NCBI RefSeq assembly: GCF_002008225.1
Contig: NZ_MRDH01000027.1
Location: 62,001 to 126,000, forward strand
Direction of reading: 5' to 3'
DNA from: Agrobacterium salinitolerans
Lineage (GTDB): Bacteria; Pseudomonadota; Alphaproteobacteria; Rhizobiales; Rhizobiaceae
Length of the DNA stretch: 64,000 nucleotides
Below, piece by piece: positions 56,080 to 64,000 of the stretch (the stretch's first letter is position 1; each line of letters opens with the position of its first letter). Both the position numbers and the translations under genes were made by a program. The notes beneath the pieces are model-generated. The model was not told the DNA's origin and did not search any database. It was given only the letters and a program-made list of their open reading frames with translations.

Positions 56080-56994
56080 ATGCTGAGTTTCATCCGAAAA
56101 CGTTCCGTTGCGAGCTTGATCTCCCTGATCGGCCTCATCGTGATGGTTTTCTTCCTGTCGCGCCTGACGGGGGACCCGGCTGCATTGTTTCTGCCGGTGG
56201 AGGCTTCGGAGGAGTTGAAGCAGCAGTTTCGGGCGCTGCACGGGCTGAACGATCCGCTGACGGTGCAGTTCCTGCGCTATGCGGGCGATGTAATGACGGG
56301 TGATCTCGGAGAATCACTGAGAAAAGCGCGCCCGGCGCTGGATGTGGTGCTGGAGGCTTTTGTCTGGACGCTCTGGCTCGCTGTCATCACCATGTCGCTC
56401 GTTACCTCCGCCGCCATAGTCATCGGTTCGCTTGCGGCTTTCCGCTCTGGTGGCTTCTTCGACCGCATGGCTTCCAGTATCTCGCTCATCGGTGCATCCG
56501 TGCCGGATTTCTGGCTGGCGATCGTCGCCATCGTCGTCTTCTCTGTCAATCTCGCCTGGTTGCCCACGTCGGGAACGGGCTCCGTGCTGCACTGGATATT
56601 GCCGATCGCAGTCCTTTTTGTGCGCCCCTTCGGCATTATCGTGCAGGTGGTGCGCGGTTCGATGATCGGTGCTTTGTCCTCGGCCTATGTCAAGACGGCG
56701 CGCGCCAAGGGCGTGAAGTCGGGTCCGATCATTTTCATCCACGCTTTGCGAAACGCCATGCTGCCGGTCATCACCGTCATTGGCGATCAGGCGGCAAGCC
56801 TTCTCAATGGCGCCGTCATCGTCGAAACGATTTTCGGTTTTCCCGGCGTTGGCAAGCTGATGATCGATTCCATTCTTCAGCGCGATTTCAACGTCGTGCT
56901 GGCCGCCATTCTCGTGACCGCGCTGGCGATCTTCCTGATGAATCTTCTGATCGATATCGCCTATGCGCTCCTTGATCCGCGTATCCGGCACTGA
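56080..56994 (+). CDS. Dpp/Opp-type ABC importer permease (DppB-like)
   Basis: 304 aa starting after CCGGAGG. It has the DppB N-terminal helix (LISLIGLIVMVFFLSRLTGD), the conserved LHGLNDPLTVQFLRYAGDVM and the coupling loop with KTARAKGVKSGPIIFIHALR, then ETIFGFPGVGKLMIDS. Six helices. Partner of DppC encoded 15 bp downstream. Confidence 0.92.
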   Translation: MLSFIRKRSVASLISLIGLIVMVFFLSRLTGDPAALFLPVEASEELKQQFRALHGLNDPLTVQFLRYAGDVMTGDLGESLRKARPALDVVLEAFVWTLWLAVITMSLVTSAAIVIGSLAAFRSGGFFDRMASSISLIGASVPDFWLAIVAIVVFSVNLAWLPTSGTGSVLHWILPIAVLFVRPFGIIVQVVRGSMIGALSSAYVKTARAKGVKSGPIIFIHALRNAMLPVITVIGDQAASLLNGAVIVETIFGFPGVGKLMIDSILQRDFNVVLAAILVTALAIFLMNLLIDIAYALLDPRIRH

Positions 56995-57009
56995 GGAGGC
57001 CGTTCATCC

Positions 57010-57933
57010 ATGAGCCTTTACAGCGCCGACAACGAGATCACCGCCGAGCCGTCCTTCGCAACACGTATGCTGCGCATGTTGTGGGCGGATAAATTCGCGC
57101 TCTGCGCCGCGATCTTCCTCATCGTCGTCGTTATCCTCGCTTTTGTCGGCCCGGCATGGCTTGGCGATCTGGCGACGAAACAGAACCTGCGCGGGCGCAA
57201 CCTCGCCCCGTTCGACTGGCAGCGCGAGTGGTATTTCTGGCTGGGGGCGGATGCGCTCGGCCGTTCGCTTCTCGCGCGCATTGTCGCCGCCACCCAAAAC
57301 ACGATGATGATCGCCGCCGGCGCGGTGCTTCTTTCCTCCATTACCGGCGCCGTGCTCGGGCTGATTGCCGGTTTTTCCTCCGACCGTGTCGGTCAGATCA
57401 TCATGCGGCTTGCTGATGTTATCATGTCGTTCCCGTCGCTCTTGATTGCGGTCATCGTGCTTTATCTGCTCGGCTCCTCCATCCTCAACCTGATGCTGGT
57501 TCTCGCCATCACCCGCATTCCCGTTTACATCCGGACGACAAGGGCGGAGGTGCTTGAGGTGCGCGAGCGTATGTTCGTGCAGGCGGCGCGCGTGATGGGC
57601 GCATCCGGCAAGCGCATCCTGTTCCGCCACATCCTGCCCGTCGTGTTGCCGACGCTGACGACGCTTGCCACGCTTGATTTCGCCTATGTGATGCTGGCGG
57701 AAAGCGCGCTGTCCTTCCTCGGTATCGGCATTCAGCCGCCGGAAATCACCTGGGGCCTGATGATTTCGCAGGGGCGGCAATATCTCACCAATGCCTGGTG
57801 GCTGTCCTTCTGGCCGGGACTTGCCATCATCCTCACAACCCTGTCGCTCAACCTGCTTTCCAACTGGCTGCGCATCGCGCTTGATCCCGTGCAGCGCTGG
57901 CGCCTGGAAATGAAAGGCCGCAAGCATGGCTGA
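57010..57933 (+). CDS. Dpp/Opp-type ABC importer permease (DppC-like)
   Basis: 307 aa, starts after GAGGAGG. Contains WYFWLGADALGRSLLARIV (the TDxxGRD-like DppC motif), the coupling loop RVMGASGKRILFRHILPVVL and EITWGLMISQGRQYL. Six helices. The stop overlaps the start of the ATPase gene by 8 bp. Confidence 0.92.
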   Translation: MSLYSADNEITAEPSFATRMLRMLWADKFALCAAIFLIVVVILAFVGPAWLGDLATKQNLRGRNLAPFDWQREWYFWLGADALGRSLLARIVAATQNTMMIAAGAVLLSSITGAVLGLIAGFSSDRVGQIIMRLADVIMSFPSLLIAVIVLYLLGSSILNLMLVLAITRIPVYIRTTRAEVLEVRERMFVQAARVMGASGKRILFRHILPVVLPTLTTLATLDFAYVMLAESALSFLGIGIQPPEITWGLMISQGRQYLTNAWWLSFWPGLAIILTTLSLNLLSNWLRIALDPVQRWRLEMKGRKHG

Positions 57934-59569
57934 CCGTCTTCTCGACGTGCGCAACCTGTCCGTGGAGTTCCACACCGCAAGCGGTGTCGTCCATGCGGTA
58001 AAGGATGTCTCCTACCATATCGACCGTGGCGAAACGCTGGCCATCCTCGGCGAAAGCGGTTCGGGCAAGTCGGTATCGTCCTCGGCCATCATGAACCTCA
58101 TCGACATGCCGCCCGGACATATCGGCGGCGGTCAGATATTGCTCGACGGTCAGGACCTCCTGACCATGCCGACCGAGGCGCGCCGCGAGATCAACGGCCG
58201 GCGCATCGCCATGATCTTTCAGGACCCGCTTAGCCACCTCAATCCGGTCTATACCGTCGGCTGGCAGATCCGCGAGGCGATGACCACCCATGGCATGGGC
58301 AAGGCGGCGGCGGAAACGGAGGCGAGGCGGCTTGTCGCCCGCGTCGGCATTCCCGACCCGGACGGGGCCTTGAAGAAATATCCGCATGAATTTTCGGGTG
58401 GCCAGCGCCAGCGCGTCATGATCGCCATGGCGCTGGCGCTTCGGCCCGATCTCCTGATCGCCGATGAGCCGACCACCGCGCTTGACGTGACGGTGCAGGC
58501 TGAGGTGCTTTCGCTGCTCAAGGAATTGCAGCAGGAAACCGGCATGGCCGTGCTCATCATCACTCACGATCTCGGCGTCGTCGCCCAAATCGCCGATCGC
58601 GTGGTTGTGATGGAAAAGGGTGTTCTGGTCGAGGCCGGCACGGTTCGCGAGGTCTATCGAAATCCGCAACACCCCTATACCCGCAAGCTCATCAGCGCAG
58701 CACCCGGCAAGGGCGACATGCATGAGCCGCAGGGGGTGGGCGAAGCGCTGCTCAGCGTGCGTGACGTGCGCAAGCGTTACGGCGCCTTCGAGGCGCTGAA
58801 GGGCATTTCCTTCGACCTCATGCCCGGAGAAACCATTGCCGTCGTCGGTGAAAGCGGTTCTGGCAAATCGACGCTGGCGCGTATTCTCTTGCGGCTGGAC
58901 GAGCCGGATGCGGGCAGCGCCTTGTGGAAGGGCCGCGACCTTTTCAAGCTCTCGCCTGCTGAACTTTTTGCGCTCCGGCGCGATTTGCAGATGGTGTTTC
59001 AGGACCCCACCCAGTCGCTCAATCCGCGCATGACCGTGTTTCAATTAATTTCCGAGGCCTGGGTCATCCATCCGGAGATATTGCCCAAGGCAAGATGGCG
59101 TGAACGGGTTGCCGAACTGCTGCATCAGGTGGGTCTCTCGCCGGAACATATGCGCCGTTATCCGCACCAGTTCTCCGGCGGTCAGCGGCAGCGGATCGCG
59201 ATTGCCCGGGCATTGGCACTGGAACCCAAGCTCATCATCTGCGACGAAGCGGTCTCGGCCCTCGATGTCTCGGTTCAGGCGCAGGTCATAGCACTTCTGG
59301 ATAAGCTGCGCCGCGAAATGGGCCTCTCCTTCATCTTCATCGCGCATGATTTGCCGGTTGTTCGGGATTTTGCCGATCACGTCATGGTCATGCAGGGGGG
59401 AGAGATTGTAGAGTTCGGTACCGTTCGACAGGTGTTCGAAGCGCCGTGCGAGGCCTATACCCGTGCCCTTCTGTCCGCGAGCCTCGATCCAGACCCTGAT
59501 ATGCAATCCCAGCGTCATCCGTCCGTTTCCGGCGATGCCGTCGCAAATTCAAGCGGAGTTCTTTCATGA
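57926..59569 (+). CDS. Fused DppD-DppF ATP-binding protein
   Basis: 547 aa with two nucleotide-binding domains. The first has Walker A GESGSGKSVSS, signature FSGGQRQRVMIAMAL and Walker B LLIADEPTTALD; the second has GESGSGKSTLA, FSGGQRQRIAIARAL and LIICDEAVSALD. In most Dpp/Opp systems these are two genes; the fusion is a known variant (Gsi/YejF-like). It powers the DppBC-like channel. ATGA overlap with the aldolase gene. Confidence 0.92.
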   Translation: MADRLLDVRNLSVEFHTASGVVHAVKDVSYHIDRGETLAILGESGSGKSVSSSAIMNLIDMPPGHIGGGQILLDGQDLLTMPTEARREINGRRIAMIFQDPLSHLNPVYTVGWQIREAMTTHGMGKAAAETEARRLVARVGIPDPDGALKKYPHEFSGGQRQRVMIAMALALRPDLLIADEPTTALDVTVQAEVLSLLKELQQETGMAVLIITHDLGVVAQIADRVVVMEKGVLVEAGTVREVYRNPQHPYTRKLISAAPGKGDMHEPQGVGEALLSVRDVRKRYGAFEALKGISFDLMPGETIAVVGESGSGKSTLARILLRLDEPDAGSALWKGRDLFKLSPAELFALRRDLQMVFQDPTQSLNPRMTVFQLISEAWVIHPEILPKARWRERVAELLHQVGLSPEHMRRYPHQFSGGQRQRIAIARALALEPKLIICDEAVSALDVSVQAQVIALLDKLRREMGLSFIFIAHDLPVVRDFADHVMVMQGGEIVEFGTVRQVFEAPCEAYTRALLSASLDPDPDMQSQRHPSVSGDAVANSSGVLS

Positions 59570-60447
59570 GCAAACAAGCTTTCGTCGCGCTCGTTACCTG
59601 TTTCAACGAGGATGAAACCATCAACTATGAGGCAACCCGCGCGCAGGTGCGCCGCCAGGTGGCGGCCGGTAACAACATTATGTGCGCCGGGACCAATGGC
59701 GATTTTACCGCGTTGACGCATACGGAAAAAATCCGGCTGACCGAAGAGGTGGTGGACGAAGTTGCCGGCCGTGCCAAGGTCATCGTGAATGCGGGCATGC
59801 CCGCCACATTCGAAACCCTGCAACTTGCCAAAGCCTTCGACCGCATCGGCGTCGACGGTATCGCCGTCATCACGCCCTTCTTCATCGCCTGCACGCAGGA
59901 TGGCCTGATCCGCCATTTCTCGACAGTGGCCGATGCCGTTGAAACGCCGGTCTATCTCTATGACATTCCCGCCCGCACCCAGAACCACATAGAGCCTGAA
60001 ACCGCACGCAAACTCGCCATCCATGGCAATATCGCAGGCATCAAGGATTCCGGCGGCGCTCAGCAGACGCTCGAAGCCTATCTTCAGGTGGCAAAGGAGA
60101 TGCCGGGTTTCGAGGTCTATTCCGGCCCGGATCACCTCGTTCTCTGGTCGTTACAGAACGGCGCGGCGGGCTGCATTTCCGGCCTCGGCAACGCACTGCC
60201 GGATGTCCTGGCCGGCATTCTCAACGCTTTCAACGCCGGCGATATCACCGAGGCCGAACGCCAGCAGGCGATCTACACTGACTTCCGCACCGATCTCTAC
60301 GCCCTCGGCTTCGCACCGGCCATGGTCAAGCGCTCGCTTTATCTCCAGGACTCTTCCGTTGGCGCCAGTCGCCAACCGGCCCTTCTGCCGGATAAAGCGC
60401 AGGATGAAAAAATCCTGGAAATCTTGCGGCGTTATCAACGGCTCTGA
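59566..60447 (+). CDS. DapA-family (dihydrodipicolinate synthase / N-acetylneuraminate lyase) aldolase
   Basis: 293 aa class I aldolase barrel. The Schiff-base lysine is K160 in GIKDSGG, with Y132 in VYLYDIPAR and GTNGDFTALT replacing the usual GTTGE loop. Members cleave or form 2-keto-3-deoxy acids, sialic acid or dihydrodipicolinate. At the end of a transporter operon it is catabolic. It most likely splits an imported or modified keto-deoxy acid sugar to pyruvate plus an aldehyde. Coupled by a 4-bp overlap. Confidence 0.88.
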   Translation: MSKQAFVALVTCFNEDETINYEATRAQVRRQVAAGNNIMCAGTNGDFTALTHTEKIRLTEEVVDEVAGRAKVIVNAGMPATFETLQLAKAFDRIGVDGIAVITPFFIACTQDGLIRHFSTVADAVETPVYLYDIPARTQNHIEPETARKLAIHGNIAGIKDSGGAQQTLEAYLQVAKEMPGFEVYSGPDHLVLWSLQNGAAGCISGLGNALPDVLAGILNAFNAGDITEAERQQAIYTDFRTDLYALGFAPAMVKRSLYLQDSSVGASRQPALLPDKAQDEKILEILRRYQRL

Positions 60448-60643
60448 CGCCGTGAGCGACTGTAACGCGCACCGCAGCGGATCGTGTGCCTCACCTTAAA
60501 AATATCTGCCAAACGGCCATCATCAAAAGCATTTCCCTAGCCTGATCCATGGCGAATAATTTGTGACATAAACACGAAATTCCCCTTGTCAGCCCCGCCA
60601 TTGATGTTTAAGAGGAGCGCGCAACGCAAGCGTTCGCGCATGC

Positions 60644-60733
60644 GGAGAGGTGGCAGAGTGGTCGAATGCACCGCACTCGAAATGCGGCATACCTGCAAGG
60701 GTATCGTGGGTTCGAATCCCACCCTCTCCGCCA
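60644..60733 (+). tRNA. tRNA-Ser (CGA)
   Basis: 90 nt including an encoded CCA. The acceptor stem GGAGAGG pairs with CCTCTCC; the anticodon stem CCGCA/TGCGG holds the loop CTCGAAA, so the anticodon is CGA at 60678-60680, reading UCG. A long variable arm (CATACCTGCAAGGGTATC) and the T loop GGTTCGAATCC are present, as expected for tRNA-Ser. Confidence 0.96.
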
Positions 60734-60829
60734 TAAAATCCTTGTGGTTCTAGACTTTCGGCTCCTTTGAAGAGATCGACGGCTAAGTTTTCTCAGCGTT
60801 TATAGCGCCCATCTCTTTGAAGGCCACGT
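60734..60829. other. Spacer after tRNA-Ser
   Basis: 96 bp without a gene, between the tRNA 3' end and the PIN gene stop. No second copy of the tRNA 3' end was found in the window, so an attachment site cannot be shown. Confidence 0.4.
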
Positions 60830-61804
60830 TCAAGGCGCGTTGATGATCGGGCTAGCACCCATAGCGGTAGTGGCCTGTTGCGTCGAGTTGAGTTGATGGT
60901 GACGAGCCAAAACTGGATTGTAAAATGATTTGACGTCGGGGTCTTCGGATATCCAGCCCACCTGTGAGTTGTTGTGGAGGATGTCTACCAATTCGTTAAT
61001 ATGAGCGTCGGTGAACTCGGGGTTCTCAGGAAACTGTGAGATCACTGAATGAGTCGTCGAGAAACTCCCACTTGCCGCCAATTCGGCGATTAACCCGGCG
61101 AGCTGTTGCTGCATCGCTAATTGAATCGTGGGGACGTGCTTGGAAAAGAAGCTCGGCAAATCCCTGTAAAAGAAAATTTCAGCCTTCTTCTTCTCTTTCC
61201 ATTCGCTCTGCATAAATGAATTCATTTTATTTTGATCGAGCGGGGAAGAATAATCTCCATCAGCTGACACGAGATGCAGAGGCTCGCTATCGGGAGCTTC
61301 GGAAAGAACGAATTCCCAATTAATTTCATCTCCACATGTTTGGGACTTTTTTCCCGGAGGATTTCCAACCCTGTATCTATTAACTGCGGCAACAAAAACT
61401 TTTTCAGTGATCTCTTTGATGTTGGCTGCTTTTAAAAGCGCATCAATCATTCTGTCCGCGTCTAGCTCGTTCGCTTCAATCGAAGCTTCAACTTCTGCTA
61501 TGAGCTGCGAGTGTTTTTTGTTGGCCTCTTTAAGAATTTCCTGAAGCTGTAAAAAGGTGTCTAAATTCTTTACGAACGCAGGAACCTGACATTTGAGAGC
61601 GGTCTCCCGTAGCGCCTTGAATGATTCACGGATTTTGTTCTCCCTATTCCTGCGAATCTCATCCCGAAGTTGAGTGCTTGCAAAAAGGCGAACTTCTCCT
61701 TGAGCAACAAATTGGCGTAGTTTGTCTAATTGTGCCACGTCAGCGTTTGATAGCGAATAGAATGAAAGGTATATGTTGGTATCCAAAAAAAGATTCAAAG
61801 GCAT
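60830..61804 (-). CDS. PIN-domain protein (DUF4935-like), putative RNase
   Basis: 324 aa. PIN acidic residues are visible: D in LNLFLDTNIYLSF (residue about 8), E in LRDEIRRNRENK, D/E in CGDEINWEFVL and D in LHLVSADGDYSS. This resembles the PIN domain with DUF4935 features, a single-strand RNA nuclease fold. About 115 further C-terminal residues are unassigned. No antitoxin-like gene precedes it. Base composition is clearly more AT-rich than in the catabolic loci. A role in phage defence is possible but unproven. Confidence 0.78.
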   Translation of the reverse strand: MPLNLFLDTNIYLSFYSLSNADVAQLDKLRQFVAQGEVRLFASTQLRDEIRRNRENKIRESFKALRETALKCQVPAFVKNLDTFLQLQEILKEANKKHSQLIAEVEASIEANELDADRMIDALLKAANIKEITEKVFVAAVNRYRVGNPPGKKSQTCGDEINWEFVLSEAPDSEPLHLVSADGDYSSPLDQNKMNSFMQSEWKEKKKAEIFFYRDLPSFFSKHVPTIQLAMQQQLAGLIAELAASGSFSTTHSVISQFPENPEFTDAHINELVDILHNNSQVGWISEDPDVKSFYNPVLARHHQLNSTQQATTAMGASPIINAP

Positions 61805-62031
61805 TTTTCACATTCTTTCATCGCAAGCGCTACAACCCTAGGATAGATTCAACACTGGCATCTATCTTTTAAAAAATTCTCACCGCGCCACATCGTCAGA
61901 AAACTTGGAATGTTCAATATGGACGTCCCCCTTCTCATTTCGTCCTGCACAGGCAACAAATATCTAAAGAAATCACGACTGCGATCATAACGCTCTCGGG
62001 ATTGTCGCTGGTTGCAGTCAGCGCATGCTTT
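61805..62031. other. AT-rich gap between island genes
   Basis: 227 bp without a supported gene, holding the promoter side of the PIN gene and the 3' side of the DUF6998-like gene. It is too long to assume one transcript for both. Confidence 0.4.
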
Positions 62032-62730
62032 CTACAGATCACCTATAGCGTTCAATGCACGAATGACATCAGCACCGAGTTGCTGTGTATTTTTCAATCC
62101 GCCTTTCGAATTGAACAAATCGATACCGATTTCTGCCGCAACCGAACGTAGTCTCTCTTTGACGACGACTTGTTGTGGTTCTCCGTGTTGAAAAATACGG
62201 ATTGCGCCGTTTTCATATTTTACAATTTCGAAGTCGGAGTAAGTGGCCTTTCCGGATATTTCGAGCGACTCAACAGGACGCTCTTCGCGGGTCCCACGTT
62301 TGATCGGATAAACAAGCTTACCACCCTGTCCCCGCATAAATTGACGAGCCGTGTCTACGGTCTCGTCCAACAGTTCTTCCACTGATATTCCCTTGTCATC
62401 ATCGATGTTAACCCGGAGGACCATCACGCGATCGACATGATGAAACGTATTCTCATTGAAATCGACGTGAGAGGAACTGGTGACGGTCTTGACCGATATT
62501 CGTTCGTTCGAGGCGGAGACAACGTCGTAACCCCGCTGATTGGTATCGAGTGCCATTTGGCCGCGAGTAATCATTGCAGCGTAAAGCTCGCCAATGCGCC
62601 CTGTGAGGTGATTGAGCTCGCCGGGGCTAACACCCCAGCTGACTTCCTTCTCGAACCAAGACAGCGCTTCGGCGAGCGACTGAATTATCTGGACTTGGGT
62701 GAGTGTTGGTCGGTCGGTTACAGCAAGCAT
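62032..62730 (-). CDS. DUF6998-like protein, possible PD-(D/E)XK nuclease fold
   Basis: 232 aa. In residues about 45-90, GRIGELYAAMITRGQ, GYDVVSASNERISVKTV give a spaced E...D...xVK pattern like the PD-(D/E)XK nuclease core, as in DUF6998 proteins. The C-terminal half is unassigned. It starts 15 bp after the ClpP-like/PAN gene, so the two are probably one operon. Assignment to DUF6998 is by resemblance only; nuclease activity is inference. Confidence 0.6.
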   Translation of the reverse strand: MLAVTDRPTLTQVQIIQSLAEALSWFEKEVSWGVSPGELNHLTGRIGELYAAMITRGQMALDTNQRGYDVVSASNERISVKTVTSSSHVDFNENTFHHVDRVMVLRVNIDDDKGISVEELLDETVDTARQFMRGQGGKLVYPIKRGTREERPVESLEISGKATYSDFEIVKYENGAIRIFQHGEPQQVVVKERLRSVAAEIGIDLFNSKGGLKNTQQLGADVIRALNAIGDL

Positions 62731-62745
62731 GGTCTTGTTTCCGTT

Positions 62746-64000
62746 TCAGTCCAAGCTGATGATCTTGGCGGGTGCAAACCGTTCCAGCTTTTTTAGCCCG
62801 GACACCATTCCTTTGCCCGGCATGGGTGTTCCGACAGCGCCTTTCAGCCAACATTCCTTCTTTGGCCTAATATACGTGAAGGCCACGCACTGCTTCTCGT
62901 CAATGCAGGCCAGACGACATTCCAGAGGAGTCTTCGCCGAACGTTCTGGCCGCCGGGATAAATCGCCACCGGGTAAATCGACGTCATCAAACAGCGCTGA
63001 TTGCGGATCGATCGTTCCAAGCGTGATGGCAGATGGATCTGCTTCGGCTCCACTCAGAAAGCGGCCCGAAAATGCAACGCTATTTCCATCGGCTCGTCCC
63101 GCGTTCGATTTCAGGAAGCAGTTCGGCCCTCTCTTGATTTTCGGGTTGGCGTTGTATGTGAAAGCTTTGCACTGGCCATTCAGAATCAGGCAGCGTTGAG
63201 CACATTCGCTAGCGTCGGCGACACGCTGCGATGAGATGTCATCTCCAAAGAGGTCCAGCCCGGTATAAATAGCAATTCGATTAGGTCGGCGGGTAAATTC
63301 GTCGAGGGTCGATAGCTTTGCCTGTTGTTTTGAATCTGGCGCAGGGGGTGACATGCGACTGTCTCCCAGAAGGTTAGCATCATTTGGTTTCTGGTCGCTA
63401 TCTTGGCCAGCGGCTGCAACGGGAACATCGACAACCGTCGGCGTCGTTGATTGTTCCTGCGCCGTTCGATTTAGCTTGTATTTATCCACCTCGTCTTGGC
63501 TGAATATATGCATGTCATCAGGGGGCGTCTTAAACATGACGTGCATCACGTCTACTGGCGTTCCAAAGCGATTGAGGACTTCGATAATATCTGAGATCGC
63601 CAGCTGCGCTCCAACCAAGTCCGGCGAGTCGGATGAAATCTGATGAACGCCCAAGGCTCCATCGACCTTCCGTTCATTGCCAGCAAGAAAGACGAACGAA
63701 CACGCGGATAAGCACTTGCTTTCTTTAGGAATGTAGGTCGCCAGCTTGCGTTGATGGATATCGTCCGCAATGAGCAAGCCCATCTGGACATTGCCACCGG
63801 GACTATTGAGGGTGACGAGCTTCGCATTTGGCGCTGCTTGAAGCGCACGACGAAAATTTAGGCCTGAGTTGACGTCGATATCGCCATTCAAAGCAATCAC
63901 GTCCGGATTCGCGTCACTTACAGCAAAAGGACCGAATGTTCTCTCGCCGGCAAATGCTCCGGAAAAAGTTGCCAATGAAATAACGCTGGCGCTAACAAAG
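62746..64000 (-). CDS. Secreted ClpP-like (COG3904) protein with two PAN/Apple-like domains, 5' end beyond window
   Basis: At least 417 codons; the frame stays open to the window edge, and the first residues (FVSASVISLATFSGAFAGER) look like the end of a signal peptide, so the start lies outside. The first domain resembles COG3904/ClpP-like proteins: TLNSPGGNVQMGLLIADDI, the nucleophile serine in CLSACSFVFLAGNER and GALGVHQ. After a low-complexity linker come two cysteine-rich PAN-like repeats (ECAQRCLILNGQCKAFTYN and ECRLACIDEKQCVAFTYI). Probably periplasmic or secreted, binding protein or sugar. Confidence 0.75.
   Translation of the reverse strand, partial: FVSASVISLATFSGAFAGERTFGPFAVSDANPDVIALNGDIDVNSGLNFRRALQAAPNAKLVTLNSPGGNVQMGLLIADDIHQRKLATYIPKESKCLSACSFVFLAGNERKVDGALGVHQISSDSPDLVGAQLAISDIIEVLNRFGTPVDVMHVMFKTPPDDMHIFSQDEVDKYKLNRTAQEQSTTPTVVDVPVAAAGQDSDQKPNDANLLGDSRMSPPAPDSKQQAKLSTLDEFTRRPNRIAIYTGLDLFGDDISSQRVADASECAQRCLILNGQCKAFTYNANPKIKRGPNCFLKSNAGRADGNSVAFSGRFLSGAEADPSAITLGTIDPQSALFDDVDLPGGDLSRRPERSAKTPLECRLACIDEKQCVAFTYIRPKKECWLKGAVGTPMPGKGMVSGLKKLERFAPAKIISLD

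Noticed and set aside
60644-60829. Attachment-site repeat of the tRNA-Ser 3' end
   Set aside because: No second copy of the tRNA 3' end was seen in the window, and no integrase gene is present, so attL/attR cannot be claimed.
1-64000. CRISPR arrays, rRNA genes, replication genes or an intact prophage
   Set aside because: No regularly spaced repeats, rRNA, repABC, integrase or phage structural genes were recognised.

Overview
The window looks like a chromosomal or secondary-replicon segment of a Rhizobiaceae-type alphaproteobacterium (Agrobacterium/Rhizobium group). This rests on recognised gene families, not a database search: GC-rich coding with short gaps and 4-bp ATGA overlaps, many ABC importers each with their own LysR or GntR regulator, a TadG-like vWA protein, an ExsE/SbmA-like exporter, and the ATP-grasp/alpha-E/transglutaminase gene set. 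Most of the window is accessory metabolism built as transporter + enzymes + regulator modules.

Layout. 1-2588: folate-independent methionine synthase module (MesX, MesD, flavin reductase). 3187-6603: GNAT acetyltransferase, aldehyde dehydrogenase, LysR regulator. 6994-12089 (minus): five-gene amino-acid operon (threonine/hydroxyaspartate dehydratase-like, ornithine-cyclodeaminase-like, DAO-type FAD oxidase, RidA, DSD1-type PLP enzyme) that resembles a rearranged beta-hydroxyaspartate pathway. 12282-12449: truncated relic of a peptide-ABC ATPase. 12615-16341 (minus): NitT/SsuABC-type importer with a 4-oxalomesaconate tautomerase-like isomerase, divergent from its probable LysR regulator (16447-17343). 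17549-17802: decayed IS3-family transposase.

17994-33727: an L-lactate-dehydrogenase-like FMN enzyme, then a glycan-utilisation locus (19190-32571): acyltransferase fusion, DUF2264 protein, sugar ABC importer, YesL, GH88 unsaturated glucuronyl hydrolase and, divergently, a heparinase II/III-like lyase, a discoidin-like protein and a GntR/FCD regulator. A D-lactate-dehydrogenase-like gene follows. The logic is import of uronic-acid oligosaccharides, intracellular lyase and GH88 cleavage, and GntR control through shared GTATGAT sites.

33788-48865: ABC-F ATPase, TadG-like vWA protein, an operon of two transglutaminase-like proteins around a circularly permuted ATP-grasp/alpha-E protein, an SbmA/ExsE-like exporter whose ATPase domain has lost its motifs, a thioesterase, and an unusual ATP-grasp/polysaccharide-deacetylase fusion.

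49083-60447: a second catabolic locus. It has a four-carbon acid sugar kinase and GntR regulator, a minus-strand operon (COG4692 neuraminidase-like protein, PdxA2-like dehydrogenase, Fe-alcohol dehydrogenase), and a divergent Dpp-type ABC importer ending in a DapA-family aldolase.

60644-64000: tRNA-Ser(CGA), then lower-GC genes (PIN-domain protein, DUF6998-like possible nuclease, ClpP-like/PAN protein running off the window) that look like the edge of an acquired island. No integrase, CRISPR array, rRNA or replication origin was seen.
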